Source: Pseudomonas purpurea (GTDB lineage: Bacteria > Pseudomonadota > Gammaproteobacteria > Pseudomonadales > Pseudomonadaceae). Taken from it: 64,000 bases of DNA. The stretch lies in NCBI RefSeq assembly GCF_039908635.1, contig NZ_CP150918.1, positions 3,860,001 through 3,924,000 on the forward strand. The letters run 5' to 3'. The notes beneath the pieces were generated by a model. It was not told the DNA's origin and ran no database searches. It worked only from the letters and a program-made list of their open reading frames with translations. The translations under genes were made by a program, and so were the position numbers. Shown here piece after piece: positions 17,785 through 26,459 of this stretch (the stretch's first letter is position 1; each line of letters starts with the position of its first letter).

Positions 17785-19194
17785 AACGCTGGCGACGGCA
17801 GCGGCCAGCGCCCTGCCGAAAATTTCGGCAACACGGTCAATCTCGGCGGCGGTAATCACCAGCGGTGGCAGGAAGCGCACCACACAACCGTGACGCCCGC
17901 CCAGTTCCAGAATCAACCCACGCTTGAGGCATTCGCGCTGCACCAGCGGCGCCAGTTTGCCAAAGGCCGGTGGATGACCCTGCACGTCCGGCGTACCGGC
18001 CGGGTCGACCAGTTCGACGCCCAGCATCAGCCCGCGACCCCGGATATCGCCCAACTGCGGGAAATCACGCTGCAGGATTCGCAGGTGTTCGCCCAGGCGC
18101 TCGCCCATGGCGGCGGCGTGTTCGGGCACGTTGTGCTCCACCAGGTAACGCATCACGGCGGAACCTGCGGCCATGGCCATCTGGTTGCCACGGAAGGTGC
18201 CGGCGTGAGCCCCCGGCAGCCAGCTGTCGAGCCAGTCACGGTAAACCACCACCGCCAACGGCAGGCTGCCGCCGATGGCTTTGGACAACACCACCACGTC
18301 AGGGATGATGCCAGCGTGTTCAAAGGCAAACATCTTGCCCGTGCGGCCAAATCCGCTCTGGATTTCGTCGACGATCAACGCCACGCCCGCCTTTTCGGTG
18401 ATGCGACGCAACCCGCGCAACCAGTCGAGATCGGCCGGGATCACTCCGCCTTCGCCCTGAACCACCTCGACGATCACCGCCGCTGGCAATTGCACGCCCG
18501 CTTCCGGATCGTTGAGCAGGTTTTCCAGGTAATGCAGGTTGACCTTCACGCCTTCGGCGCCACCCAGCCCGAACGGGCAACGGTAGTCGTACGGGTATGG
18601 CATGAACTGCACACCGCTGCTAAGCAGCGCGCCCAAGGGTTTTTTCGGTCCCAGGCTGCCCATCAGGCTCAACGCGCCCTGGCTCATGCCGTGGTAACCG
18701 CCCTGGAACGACAGCACCGTGCTGCGCCCCGTGGCCGTGCGCACCAGTTTCAACGCGGCTTCGACCGCGTCGGTGCCGGTCGGGCCGCAGAACTGGATTT
18801 TCGCTTCGCTGGCCAAGGCCGGTGGCAGCAGACCGAACAGGTCCTGGACGAACTGATCCTTGACCGGCGTGGTCAGGTCCAGGGTGTGCAGCGGCAGCTC
18901 ATCAATAAGCACCTGCTGAATCGCCTCGATCACCACCGGATGGTTATGCCCCAGGGCCAATGTGCCAGCACCGGCCAGGCAGTCAATGAAACTGCGACCT
19001 TCGACATCCTCGACGTGAATCCCGCGTGCACGCTTGAGTGCCAGGGGAATACGTCGCGGATAGCTGCGGGCGTTGGATTCCTGGCTGCTCTGGCGGGCCA
19101 GCAGCGGCGATTCGTTGAACTGATAAAGCGTTTCCGCAGGTGCGGGGCTGCCCCGAACTGCCTGATCTTCGACAAGACTGCTAGCAACTGACAT
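17782..19194 (-). CDS. pvdH: L-2,4-diaminobutyrate:2-oxoglutarate aminotransferase PvdH
   Basis: This 470-residue class III PLP aminotransferase makes L-diaminobutyrate from aspartate semialdehyde, the Dab used by PvdL in the pyoverdine chromophore. Visible motifs: FIDCLAGAGTLALGHNHP near the N-terminus, the PLP-phosphate loop GPTGTDAVEAALKLVR, IVDEIQSGFGRTG with the PLP-binding Asp, and the Schiff-base lysine in VVLSKAIGGSLPLAV (about residue 300). The start MSVASSLVEDQ at 19194 is chosen for its GAGGGG ribosome site; an upstream ATG at 19230 has none. A PvdS element sits about 105 bases upstream. Confidence 0.94.
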   Translation of the reverse strand: MSVASSLVEDQAVRGSPAPAETLYQFNESPLLARQSSQESNARSYPRRIPLALKRARGIHVEDVEGRSFIDCLAGAGTLALGHNHPVVIEAIQQVLIDELPLHTLDLTTPVKDQFVQDLFGLLPPALASEAKIQFCGPTGTDAVEAALKLVRTATGRSTVLSFQGGYHGMSQGALSLMGSLGPKKPLGALLSSGVQFMPYPYDYRCPFGLGGAEGVKVNLHYLENLLNDPEAGVQLPAAVIVEVVQGEGGVIPADLDWLRGLRRITEKAGVALIVDEIQSGFGRTGKMFAFEHAGIIPDVVVLSKAIGGSLPLAVVVYRDWLDSWLPGAHAGTFRGNQMAMAAGSAVMRYLVEHNVPEHAAAMGERLGEHLRILQRDFPQLGDIRGRGLMLGVELVDPAGTPDVQGHPPAFGKLAPLVQRECLKRGLILELGGRHGCVVRFLPPLVITAAEIDRVAEIFGRALAAAVASV

Positions 19195-19296
19195 CTCTCG
19201 ACCCCTCAATACGCTGAAAATATTGACCAAAACTGCACACCGGGCAGGTGCGCATTCCGGTTACGGCGCGCACATGCAGGTTTTCCTGTTCTGGAA

Positions 19297-19320
19297 ACGC
19301 ACCAGCGGGGCAAGGATTTA
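19297..19320 (-). promoter_or_regulatory. PvdS-dependent promoter of pvdH
   Basis: Minus strand TAAAT (19316-19320), exactly 16 bases, CGT (19297-19299): the consensus iron-starvation box recognised by the sigma factor PvdS. It is about 103 bases upstream of the pvdH start. Confidence 0.85.
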
Positions 19321-19337
19321 CACCCAGGCGCGGCTTT

Positions 19338-19823
19338 CTAAGGGGCAAGGGTCAGCGATTTGTTCATGGGGATAGCCGTAAGCCCGGCCACGCTGAAAGT
19401 TTCAGCGCATCGCAGATACCCCAGGCGCTGGAAAAAATCTTCGCTGGTCCCGGTGCTGTTGAGTTGTGAATGGTTCAAGCCCTGACCTTTCAACCAGGCT
19501 TCAAGGTCGCGAACCAGTGCCTGCCCGGCACCGCGACGAAACCATTCCGGCTGGACGTAGCAAAAGGCAATCTTGCCCGTCGTCGCCGCCATGGCAACGC
19601 CCACCGGTTTGTCGTGCAATAACGCCAGGTTCAGGTAGAAGCGTGAATCCGACAGCCAGGGCTGTACATGATCAACGGTTTTATTGTGGGTCCAGGCGGT
19701 GACGACTGTCGGATTATTGCGGTGTTCGGCCGCACAACCGAGCCTGATCGAACGCTCGACGATCCGGCTGATAATCCCGGCGTCCGCCGGCACGGCCTTG
19801 CAGGTGTGTATCGATGAGTCCAT
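19338..19823 (-). CDS. GNAT-family N-acetyltransferase
   Basis: A 161-residue GNAT protein. The acetyl-CoA loop is in YVQPEWFRRGAGQALVRDLEAW (Q/RxxGxG/A type, near residue 95), followed by NHSQLNSTGTSEDFFQRLGYLRC, typical of the GNAT C-terminal half. The acceptor substrate is unknown. It lies upstream of pvdH on the same strand, but the strong PvdS promoter in between suggests separate control. AGGTGA precedes the ATG. Confidence 0.82.
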   Translation of the reverse strand: MDSSIHTCKAVPADAGIISRIVERSIRLGCAAEHRNNPTVVTAWTHNKTVDHVQPWLSDSRFYLNLALLHDKPVGVAMAATTGKIAFCYVQPEWFRRGAGQALVRDLEAWLKGQGLNHSQLNSTGTSEDFFQRLGYLRCAETFSVAGLTAIPMNKSLTLAP

Positions 19824-19938
19824 TGCGCTATCACCTCAATCCATTGAGTCAGCCCGCACGGACAATAGCGTCCTGCGGGCGGCGATAGCCAATGAAGAGA
19901 CGTTACATTTAGTGTGCAGCACGCAACGGTGCGCCGGT

Positions 19939-21264
19939 TTAAACCGACTGCAACGGCATGCTCAACTCCACCCGCAAGCCATCGGCCCGACTGTCGAAGT
20001 GCAGTGCGCAACCGCAACGCTGAACAATCGCCTGCACAATCGCCAGGCCCAAACCACAACCGGTGCTGGAGCCATTGCGCCAGAAACGCTGGGTCAGGTG
20101 TTGCAGGTCACTTTCGGGAATCCCCGGCCCGTGGTCGCGAACCTCGAAACGCACCCGGTTGCCGACGGTTTCCAGCGTCAATTCGACCGCCGCATCCGCT
20201 GGCGTATGGCGCAGGGCGTTGTCCAGCAGGTTGCGCAACGCGGCAATCGACAACACGGCAGGCATCTGCACCGGTGCCTGGGAAACATTCGCCGGCAGGT
20301 GCAACTTGATCCGCTGGCGGTCGCCACTGGCGGCATCCTGAATCGCCAGCCGCGCCACTTGCTCAGCGCTGCATTGCACACCGTCGTCGAACGACAGGCT
20401 GCCCTCTACCCGCGCCAGCAACAGCAATTGCTCCAGTGTGCGGTGCATGCGGTCGGCGCCCTCCTCGGCCCGCGCCAGCGACTGATCGCGGGCCGCGCCG
20501 TCGGTCATGCGGGCCACTTGTAAATGGGTCTTGATCGCCGTCAAGGGGCTGCGCAGCTCATGGGCGGCATCACCGGTCAGGCGCCGTTCGCGTTCAAGGG
20601 TCCGGCCAATGCGCTGGAGCAGTTGATTCTGGGTTTCCAGCAACGGCTTCAACTCACTCGGCAGCGGCTGGATCTGAAGCGGCTCAAGGGAGTCGGCGCT
20701 GCGGCGCATCAAGGCGTCACGCATGCGATTGAGCGGCGCCAGCCCCTGGCCGATGCCCAGCCACAACAGCCACAGGCAACCGAGCAGCGCCACACCCACC
20801 GGCACCGAGGCGGCCAGTAACACCGACATGTTCAAGGCTTCACGCTCCACTTGCCGGTCGGCGGTGGTAATGCGCAGATCGCCACGCGCCAGGGTGAAAC
20901 TGCGCCAGCGCGCGCCGTCGATCATCTGGTCGTGGAAGCCCATTTTTTCGGCTTCCAGGGTTTGCTCTGGCGTGCTGTGGCTACGCGCCAGAATCTCGCC
21001 ACGCAAGGAACTGACCTGACAGGCCATACCCCCTGGAATGTTCAGTTGTTCGGCACTGAAATGCGTGCCCTCGCCCTTGCTCGGCAACGCTGGCAATTGC
21101 TCCAGCAACCCGGCGACCATCCGTGCCGATGCCACCAACCGCTGGTCGAGGGAAAACATCATTTGATTGCGCAAGTCGCTGAGCATCCAGGCCGCCGCCA
21201 GCGCCCAGATCAGCGCAAACGCGGCGCCCAGCGTCAGGCTCAGGCGCAAACGCAAACTCATCAC
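19939..21264 (-). CDS. Sensor histidine kinase, QseC/PmrB-like
   Basis: A 441-residue membrane kinase with an N-terminal helix (LTLGAAFALIWALAAAWML), a periplasmic sensor loop of about 120 residues, and a second helix (LLAASVPVGVALLGCLWLLWLGIG). Then come a HAMP-like linker, the H-box TGDAAHELRSPLTAIKTHLQ, the N-box LRNLLDNALRHTP, and the G-boxes DHGPGIPESD and GCGLGLAIV. It phosphorylates the response regulator encoded just upstream; the ATG overlaps that gene's stop. The same pair stands next to dsbD-type genes in P. aeruginosa (PA2479-PA2480), which suggests it may sense periplasmic redox or copper-like stress; this is inference. Confidence 0.9.
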   Translation of the reverse strand: MMSLRLRLSLTLGAAFALIWALAAAWMLSDLRNQMMFSLDQRLVASARMVAGLLEQLPALPSKGEGTHFSAEQLNIPGGMACQVSSLRGEILARSHSTPEQTLEAEKMGFHDQMIDGARWRSFTLARGDLRITTADRQVEREALNMSVLLAASVPVGVALLGCLWLLWLGIGQGLAPLNRMRDALMRRSADSLEPLQIQPLPSELKPLLETQNQLLQRIGRTLERERRLTGDAAHELRSPLTAIKTHLQVARMTDGAARDQSLARAEEGADRMHRTLEQLLLLARVEGSLSFDDGVQCSAEQVARLAIQDAASGDRQRIKLHLPANVSQAPVQMPAVLSIAALRNLLDNALRHTPADAAVELTLETVGNRVRFEVRDHGPGIPESDLQHLTQRFWRNGSSTGCGLGLAIVQAIVQRCGCALHFDSRADGLRVELSMPLQSV

Positions 21265-21941
21265 TTCGAGTGTTCTCCATCGTCAGCCGGCCCGAGACGG
21301 TAACCCAGGCCGCGCACCGTTTCGACGATGCCGTTGCCGAGTTTGCGCCGCAAGTGATGGATGTGGACGTTGAGGGCGTTGCTCTCCAGTTCATCGTTGA
21401 AACCGTAGACGCTGTCCTTGAGTTGTTCGGTCGACAGCACCCGACCACGGTTATGCAGCAACGCCTGCAACAGTGATTGCTCACGCCGCGACAGATCGAC
21501 CGGCTGGCCACCGAGCAACGTTTCCCGGCTGCTGGGATCGTAGGTCAGCGCGCCGTGTTCGATCAGGTTCACGCTGCGCCCCGCGACCCGTCGCAACAGC
21601 GTATGCAGGCGCGCCGCGAGTTCACGCAGGTCGAAGGGCTTGAGCAGGTAATCGTCGGCGCCGGATTGCAGGCCGTCGACCCGGTCAGTCACCGAGTCCC
21701 GCGCCGTGAGGATCAGCACTGGAATCTCCAGGCCATGATGGCGCAACTGCTGAAGCAGCTTCAGACCGTCCTCGTCGGGCAACCCCAGGTCGAGCACCAT
21801 CACATCGAATTCGGCAACCTTGAGCATCGCCCGTGCAGCCGACGCCGTGGCGACATGTTCCACCGTCAGGCCCTGGGCCGTGAGACCGGCAACGATACCG
21901 CTGGCGATCAGTTCATCGTCTTCGCAAACCAGTACGTGCAT
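21261..21941 (-). CDS. OmpR-family response regulator
   Basis: A 226-residue regulator with an N-terminal receiver (CEDDELIASGIVAGL, phospho-acceptor Asp in VMVLDLGLPDEDG near residue 51, Lys in YLLKPFDLREL). The C-terminal winged helix contains LSRREQSLLQALL, VLSTEQLKDSVYG and NALNVHIHHLRRKLG. It forms an operon with the following kinase (4-base overlap). The start is set at 21941, where GAAGG precedes the ATG. It is divergent from the hemopexin-like and dsbD genes and may control them. Confidence 0.92.
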   Translation of the reverse strand: MHVLVCEDDELIASGIVAGLTAQGLTVEHVATASAARAMLKVAEFDVMVLDLGLPDEDGLKLLQQLRHHGLEIPVLILTARDSVTDRVDGLQSGADDYLLKPFDLRELAARLHTLLRRVAGRSVNLIEHGALTYDPSSRETLLGGQPVDLSRREQSLLQALLHNRGRVLSTEQLKDSVYGFNDELESNALNVHIHHLRRKLGNGIVETVRGLGYRLGPADDGEHSK

Positions 21942-22195
21942 GGGGGACCTTCGCAAAAATGTGAATTAAACCGATCCCTGATTAACACAGGATTATTCCC
22001 TGCGCGAGTATTTGCGTCCATGTACATATGCACCGCACAGCGCTCCGCGCGCCTCCCTACTCTGTGTGTGCACCCTCAATTTATCCACTCACACAAATCT
22101 TGACCATTCAGCACGCTGAAAGCCCTGATGACGCAAGTCGAACAACACACACCTGACGCTCGGACAACACCCATTAAGCCAAAAGGAATTAGCTA

Positions 22196-22942
22196 ATGCC
22201 TGCAATGAACAATTTTGTCGCCGTCGACTGGCGCTCAAGCAAAGACCGTTTGTATTTTTTCTTCAAAGACTCCAACAGATTTTCCCGCTTCAACATCAGT
22301 GACAATGAGGTTCCCGCGGGATATCCGACCGCTGTAACCAATAGCAACTGGAAAAGCTTTCACGAGCATGCAAAAAACCTGCGCTTTGGGTTCACCACGA
22401 CTGGCATGGGCATAGATGGAAATTCTGACTTTGAACTGGATATTCTTTGGCTGTTCTATGACAAGGACGGCACACCCTTTGTTTGCGCGTACGACCAAGA
22501 TAATGACAAGCCGATCTCATACACCTCCGTTGAGAGTTCGATATGGAAATCAATAGCGCCATACTACGACCGCATCATCGCGGGAACATGGCGGGAAGAC
22601 CTGTCCGACAAGCGATTCAGCTTTATCTTGAATGATGGAAAATTACTTGACCTACAGTGGAAAACGATGCATGTCGAGTCAGGCCAGCAAAGTGTAAGAG
22701 TATATACCGGAGACACAAAAACACGGATCGAACCCATTACAGAGGCTACCTGGCCGGGCATGACGCCTTACAAAAACCGAATAATCACGGCCGTGCAAAA
22801 CGATCGAATCTTGAATGATAACTACTGGTACATTTTCCTCACCGACAACGAATACATCACCTACAACCTCCCGGAGAAACGGATCGAATACGGTCCATTA
22901 AAAATCAACAACACCACTTGGCCTGGATTGTTGCGAGACTAA
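22196..22942 (+). CDS. Hemopexin-repeat (beta-propeller) protein
   Basis: A 248-residue protein without signal peptide or membrane helix. Four blades of about 55-60 residues can be aligned by eye. Each begins with a hydrophobic strand such as KDRLYFFFKDSNRFSRFN, ILWLFYDKDGTPFVCAYD, RFSFILNDGKLLDLQW or YWYIFLTDNEYITYNL, and ends with a Trp motif (NSNWKSF, SSIWKSI, EATWPGM, NTTWPGL). That is the hemopexin repeat pattern (YFF...Y..YD...WPGL). Hemopexin-like propellers bind proteins, metals or heme. Base composition is clearly more AT-rich than the neighbours, suggesting transfer. It stands between the two-component pair and dsbD. The AAGGAA ribosome site is good. Confidence 0.78.
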   Translation: MPAMNNFVAVDWRSSKDRLYFFFKDSNRFSRFNISDNEVPAGYPTAVTNSNWKSFHEHAKNLRFGFTTTGMGIDGNSDFELDILWLFYDKDGTPFVCAYDQDNDKPISYTSVESSIWKSIAPYYDRIIAGTWREDLSDKRFSFILNDGKLLDLQWKTMHVESGQQSVRVYTGDTKTRIEPITEATWPGMTPYKNRIITAVQNDRILNDNYWYIFLTDNEYITYNLPEKRIEYGPLKINNTTWPGLLRD

Positions 22943-23074
22943 GCATTCGTGGGTGCCCGTCTCTGAAGAGCCGGGTCAAAAACGCTCAATCGTATAGCCA
23001 GGCGGCGGTTAATCATCGGTTAATCGCCGCCCGCCATTGTGCACCTCACTTGTACCGGGATAAGGCTCCCCCCC

Positions 23075-24811
23075 ATGCGTCGACTGTTTCTGCTGTTTGT
23101 ATTTTTCATCGCCAGCGCGGCCCAGGCGGGGTCCAATCCGTTCGAATCCAAACCCGAGTTTCTGCCGGTCGGCAAAGCGTTCGTGTTGACGTCCGAACGC
23201 CTGGCGTCAGGTGAACACCAGCTCTTCTGGCAGATCGCCGACGGTTACTACCTGTACCAGCAACGGCTGAGATTCGACGGCCTGAGCCAGCCTCACACTC
23301 CGCCGTTGCCTGACGGCGAAGCCCACAGTGACGAGTTTTTCGGTGAACAGCAGGTTTATCGCCAGGGCCTGGAACTGAAGATTCCCGCAGGTGCCAACGG
23401 TCAGATCAAGGTGGGGTTTCAAGGCTGTGCCGACGCCGGTTTGTGTTACCCGCCGCAAACCCAAGTCATCGATCTGGGGGGCATAACGGCAGCGTCCAAC
23501 CCCGATGAAGCACCCGATCAGGCATTGGCCAGTGGCTTGCAACAACGGGCGCTGGGCTGGAGCCTGCTGGTGTTCTTTGGCCTGGGGCTGTTGCTGGCCT
23601 TCGCTCCCTGCTCCTTGCCCATGCTGCCGATTCTCGGTGGCTTGATCGTCGGCAGCGGTGCCAGCGCAAGACGTGGTTTTGCCCTGGCCGGCAGCTATGT
23701 GGTGAGTATGGCGCTGGTGTATGCGGCGCTGGGCGTACTGGCCGCGCTGCTCGGGGCCAACCTGGCGGCGTTGCTGCAAAACGCCTGGCTGCTCGGCAGC
23801 TTCGCCCTGGTGTTTGTGCTGTTGTCGTTGCCGATGTTCGGTTTCTTCGAAATGCAATTGCCGGTCGCGCTACGTGATCGGCTGGAAAACGTCAGCCGCC
23901 AGCAGCGCGGTGGCAGCCTGCTGGGGGCCGGCGCACTCGGGGCCTTGTCCGGGTTGCTGGTCGGCCCGTGCATGACCGCCCCGCTCGCCGGCGCTTTGCT
24001 CTACATCGCCCAAAGCGGCAATGCGCTGCACGGCGGCTTGATCCTGTTCGCCATGGGCATCGGTATCGGCTTGCCCTTGTTGCTGCTGGTGACTGTCGGC
24101 AATCGTTTCCTGCCCAAACCGGGAACGTGGATGAACCTGCTCAAGGGCGTGTTCGGTTTCCTCTTCCTCGGCACGGCACTGGTGATGGTGCGGCCGGTGC
24201 TCGACGAATCGTTGTGGGTCGGCTTATGGGGCGCGCTGTTGCTGATCATCGCCTACAGCGCCTGGCGCCAGACCGCCGGTTTCGGCCGCTCGGCCCATCT
24301 GTTCGGCGCCACGGCGTTGCTATCCGGACTGTGGGGCAGCCTGTTGGTCATCGGCGCAGCGGGGGGCAGCGATGACCTGCTCAAACCGTTGCAGGTGTAC
24401 CGCGCAACCGGTTCGATGAATACCGCCGCCCCGACCGCTCACGATGCCTTCATCACCGTCAAGGACCCGGCCGCGCTGCAACGTGAGCTCGACACCGCCC
24501 GCGCCCAGGGCCAGTGGGTGTTGCTGGACTACTACGCCGACTGGTGCGTGTCGTGCAAGATCATGGAGAAACAGGTGTTCGGCAACGCTCAGGTTTTGGC
24601 GGCATTAAGCGATGTACGCTTGCTGCGCCTGGACGTCACCGCCGACAATGCCGCCAGCCGTGAGCTGCTCGGGCGCTATCAAGTGCCGGGGCCACCGAGT
24701 CTGTTGTGGATTGGTGGCGACGGCATCGAGCGCCGCAGTCAACGCATCACCGGCGAGGTGGATGCCAAGACTTTCCTCCAACGCTGGACCGTCACCCGGG
24801 ATGCCCGTTAA
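23075..24811 (+). CDS. dsbD: Protein-disulfide reductase DsbD (second-type, DsbD2)
   Basis: This 578-residue protein moves electrons from cytosolic thioredoxin to periplasmic thiol proteins. After a signal peptide come the DsbD-alpha domain with CADAGLCYPP (about 110-120), eight membrane helices with the paired cysteines in LAFAPCSLPMLPILGG and LVGPCMTAPLAG, and a C-terminal thioredoxin domain with DWCVSCKIMEK (about 480). The start at 23075 gives a proper signal peptide (MRRLFLLFVFFIASAAQA). It is coupled to the TlpA-like gene (TAATG overlap), and dsbG follows, forming one redox operon. Confidence 0.94.
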   Translation: MRRLFLLFVFFIASAAQAGSNPFESKPEFLPVGKAFVLTSERLASGEHQLFWQIADGYYLYQQRLRFDGLSQPHTPPLPDGEAHSDEFFGEQQVYRQGLELKIPAGANGQIKVGFQGCADAGLCYPPQTQVIDLGGITAASNPDEAPDQALASGLQQRALGWSLLVFFGLGLLLAFAPCSLPMLPILGGLIVGSGASARRGFALAGSYVVSMALVYAALGVLAALLGANLAALLQNAWLLGSFALVFVLLSLPMFGFFEMQLPVALRDRLENVSRQQRGGSLLGAGALGALSGLLVGPCMTAPLAGALLYIAQSGNALHGGLILFAMGIGIGLPLLLLVTVGNRFLPKPGTWMNLLKGVFGFLFLGTALVMVRPVLDESLWVGLWGALLLIIAYSAWRQTAGFGRSAHLFGATALLSGLWGSLLVIGAAGGSDDLLKPLQVYRATGSMNTAAPTAHDAFITVKDPAALQRELDTARAQGQWVLLDYYADWCVSCKIMEKQVFGNAQVLAALSDVRLLRLDVTADNAASRELLGRYQVPGPPSLLWIGGDGIERRSQRITGEVDAKTFLQRWTVTRDAR

Positions 24812-25677
24812 TGCTGACCTTTACCCTCGGCACCTTTGCCATCGCCTTGAATCACTTGCTGCTGATCAGTGCGCTGGCGTTGGCGACGTTCGTCGGCTGG
24901 CGGGTCGCCAAGCGCGGTGGCGAGAACCCCGAGTCGGTGCTGTTCGGCCTGTTCCTGCTGGGCATGCTCGCCGCACGGGTCGGTTTTGTATTCGCCTACT
25001 GGACCCACTACCGCGATGACCCATGGCAAATCATCGACCTGCGCGACGGCGGTTTCCTGCCGTGGGCCGGGGTCATCGTGTTGCTGCTCGGCACCGTGCT
25101 CTGGGGCTGGCGCCGCCCGGCGGTGCGCAAGCCGCTGGGGTTCGGGGTCGCCAGCGGTTTGCTGTTCTGGCTGCTGGCCAGCCTGTCGTTGAGCGTCTAT
25201 GAAAGAGGTACGCGCCTGCCGGAGATTGCCCTGCGCAATGCGGCCGGCGAAACCGTGCAACTGGCCGATTATCAGGGCGGGCCGTTGGTCATCAACCTGT
25301 GGGCCACCTGGTGCCCGCCGTGCCGACGGGAAATGCCGGTGCTGGAAAACGCCCAGCAAGAACGCCCGGACCTGACCTTCCTGTTCGTCAACCAGGCCGA
25401 AAGCATGCAAAGCGTCAGCACGTTCCTCGCCACCCAGGGCCTGAGCCTTTCCAACGTGCTGTTCGATGGCGGCGGCCGATTGGGTCAGGCTGTCGGCTCC
25501 ATGGCATTACCGACTACGCTGTTCTACAGCGCCGAGGGTCGTCTGCTCGGCAGCCACTTGGGCGAGTTGTCGGAAGCCAGCCTGGCCCGCGCCCTGGAAA
25601 ACTTTGATTCCCCGACCTCGGCCACGCAGGCCGCCCCTTCAAGGAAACTGCCATGCCCTTCATCCGCCACCTGCTGA
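24811..25677 (+). CDS. Membrane-anchored TlpA/DsbE-like thiol protein with Lgt-like membrane part
   Basis: A 288-residue protein. The first 130 residues form about four membrane helices; they include AARVGFVFAYWTHYRDDPW and LRDGGFLPWAGVIV, which look like part of a prolipoprotein diacylglyceryl transferase fold. The C-terminal thioredoxin domain has the active site WATWCPPCRREMPV (near residue 168) and a cis-Pro in SMALPTTLFYS. It is likely reduced by DsbD next door and in turn reduces periplasmic partners. The gene overlaps the dsbD stop by one base and dsbG by 25 bases. Confidence 0.88.
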   Translation: MLTFTLGTFAIALNHLLLISALALATFVGWRVAKRGGENPESVLFGLFLLGMLAARVGFVFAYWTHYRDDPWQIIDLRDGGFLPWAGVIVLLLGTVLWGWRRPAVRKPLGFGVASGLLFWLLASLSLSVYERGTRLPEIALRNAAGETVQLADYQGGPLVINLWATWCPPCRREMPVLENAQQERPDLTFLFVNQAESMQSVSTFLATQGLSLSNVLFDGGGRLGQAVGSMALPTTLFYSAEGRLLGSHLGELSEASLARALENFDSPTSATQAAPSRKLPCPSSATC

Positions 25678-26420
25678 GCCTTGCGCTCGGCGCTGCGCTG
25701 CTGCAAATCCCCGTGGTGCAGGCCGAAGAACTGCCTGCCGCGATCCGCAAGATAGAAGCCAAGGGCGCGAAAATCGTCGGCAGTTTCGACGCCCCGGATG
25801 GTCTGCGCGGTTATGCGGCGCAGTACCAGAACCGAGGCATGACCCTGTACCTGACGCCCGACGGCAAGCATGTGCTGCTCGGCAGCCTGTACGACGCCGA
25901 GGGCAAGGACCTGAGCGCCGCACCGTTGCAAAAACTGGTGTACGCACCGATGGCCAAGGCAGTCTGGTCGAAGATGGAAGCGAGCAACTGGATCGCAGAC
26001 GGCAATAAAGACGCGCCACGGGTGGTGTACCTGTTCAGCGACCCGAACTGCCCTTACTGCAACATGTTCTGGGAACAGGCGCGGCCGTGGGTCAAGGCTG
26101 GCAAAGTGCAGTTGCGGCACATCATGGTCGGCATCATCCGTGAAGACAGCCCCGGCAAATCGGCGGCCCTGCTGGCCAGCAAAGACCCGCAAAAGGCTCT
26201 TCAGGAACACGAGCAGGCCGGCAAGGGCAGCTCGCTCAAGCCCCTGAAAACCATTCCCGCCGACATCAAGGCCAAACTCGACGCCAACATGAAGTTGATG
26301 GAAGAACTCGAGTTGTCCGCCACCCCGGCGATTTTCTACATGGACGACAAAGGTGAGCTGCAACAGCAGCAAGGTGCGCCGTCGCCCCAAGCCCTGACGA
26401 AGATTCTCGGGCCGGCCTGA
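25653..26420 (+). CDS. dsbG: Thiol:disulfide interchange protein DsbG
   Basis: A 255-residue periplasmic protein with signal MPFIRHLLSLALGAALLQIPVVQAEE, an N-terminal dimerisation domain and a thioredoxin domain with active site SDPNCPYCNMFWEQ (about residues 128-140) and cis-Pro in SATPAIFYMDD. The CPYC active site matches DsbG, which protects single cysteines from sulfenylation. It starts inside the end of the TlpA-like gene, so it is translated from the same message; AAGGAA lies before the ATG. Confidence 0.93.
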   Translation: MPFIRHLLSLALGAALLQIPVVQAEELPAAIRKIEAKGAKIVGSFDAPDGLRGYAAQYQNRGMTLYLTPDGKHVLLGSLYDAEGKDLSAAPLQKLVYAPMAKAVWSKMEASNWIADGNKDAPRVVYLFSDPNCPYCNMFWEQARPWVKAGKVQLRHIMVGIIREDSPGKSAALLASKDPQKALQEHEQAGKGSSLKPLKTIPADIKAKLDANMKLMEELELSATPAIFYMDDKGELQQQQGAPSPQALTKILGPA

Positions 26421-26434
26421 CCCTCAGCCCGATG

Positions 26435-26456
26435 CTCCCGCGCAGGTGCGTGGGAG
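26435..26456. terminator. Hairpin terminator between dsbG and the convergent unknown gene
   Basis: CTCCCGCGCA, 2-base loop, TGCGTGGGAG, a ten-pair stem with one G-U. It lies between two converging genes (gap 39 bases). The T-run is poor. Confidence 0.6.
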
Positions 26457-26459
26457 TGC

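Noticed and set aside
17671..19191. A plus-strand 506-codon frame antisense to pvdH
   Set aside because: PvdH on the minus strand has all PLP-enzyme motifs; the antisense frame is a GC-composition shadow.
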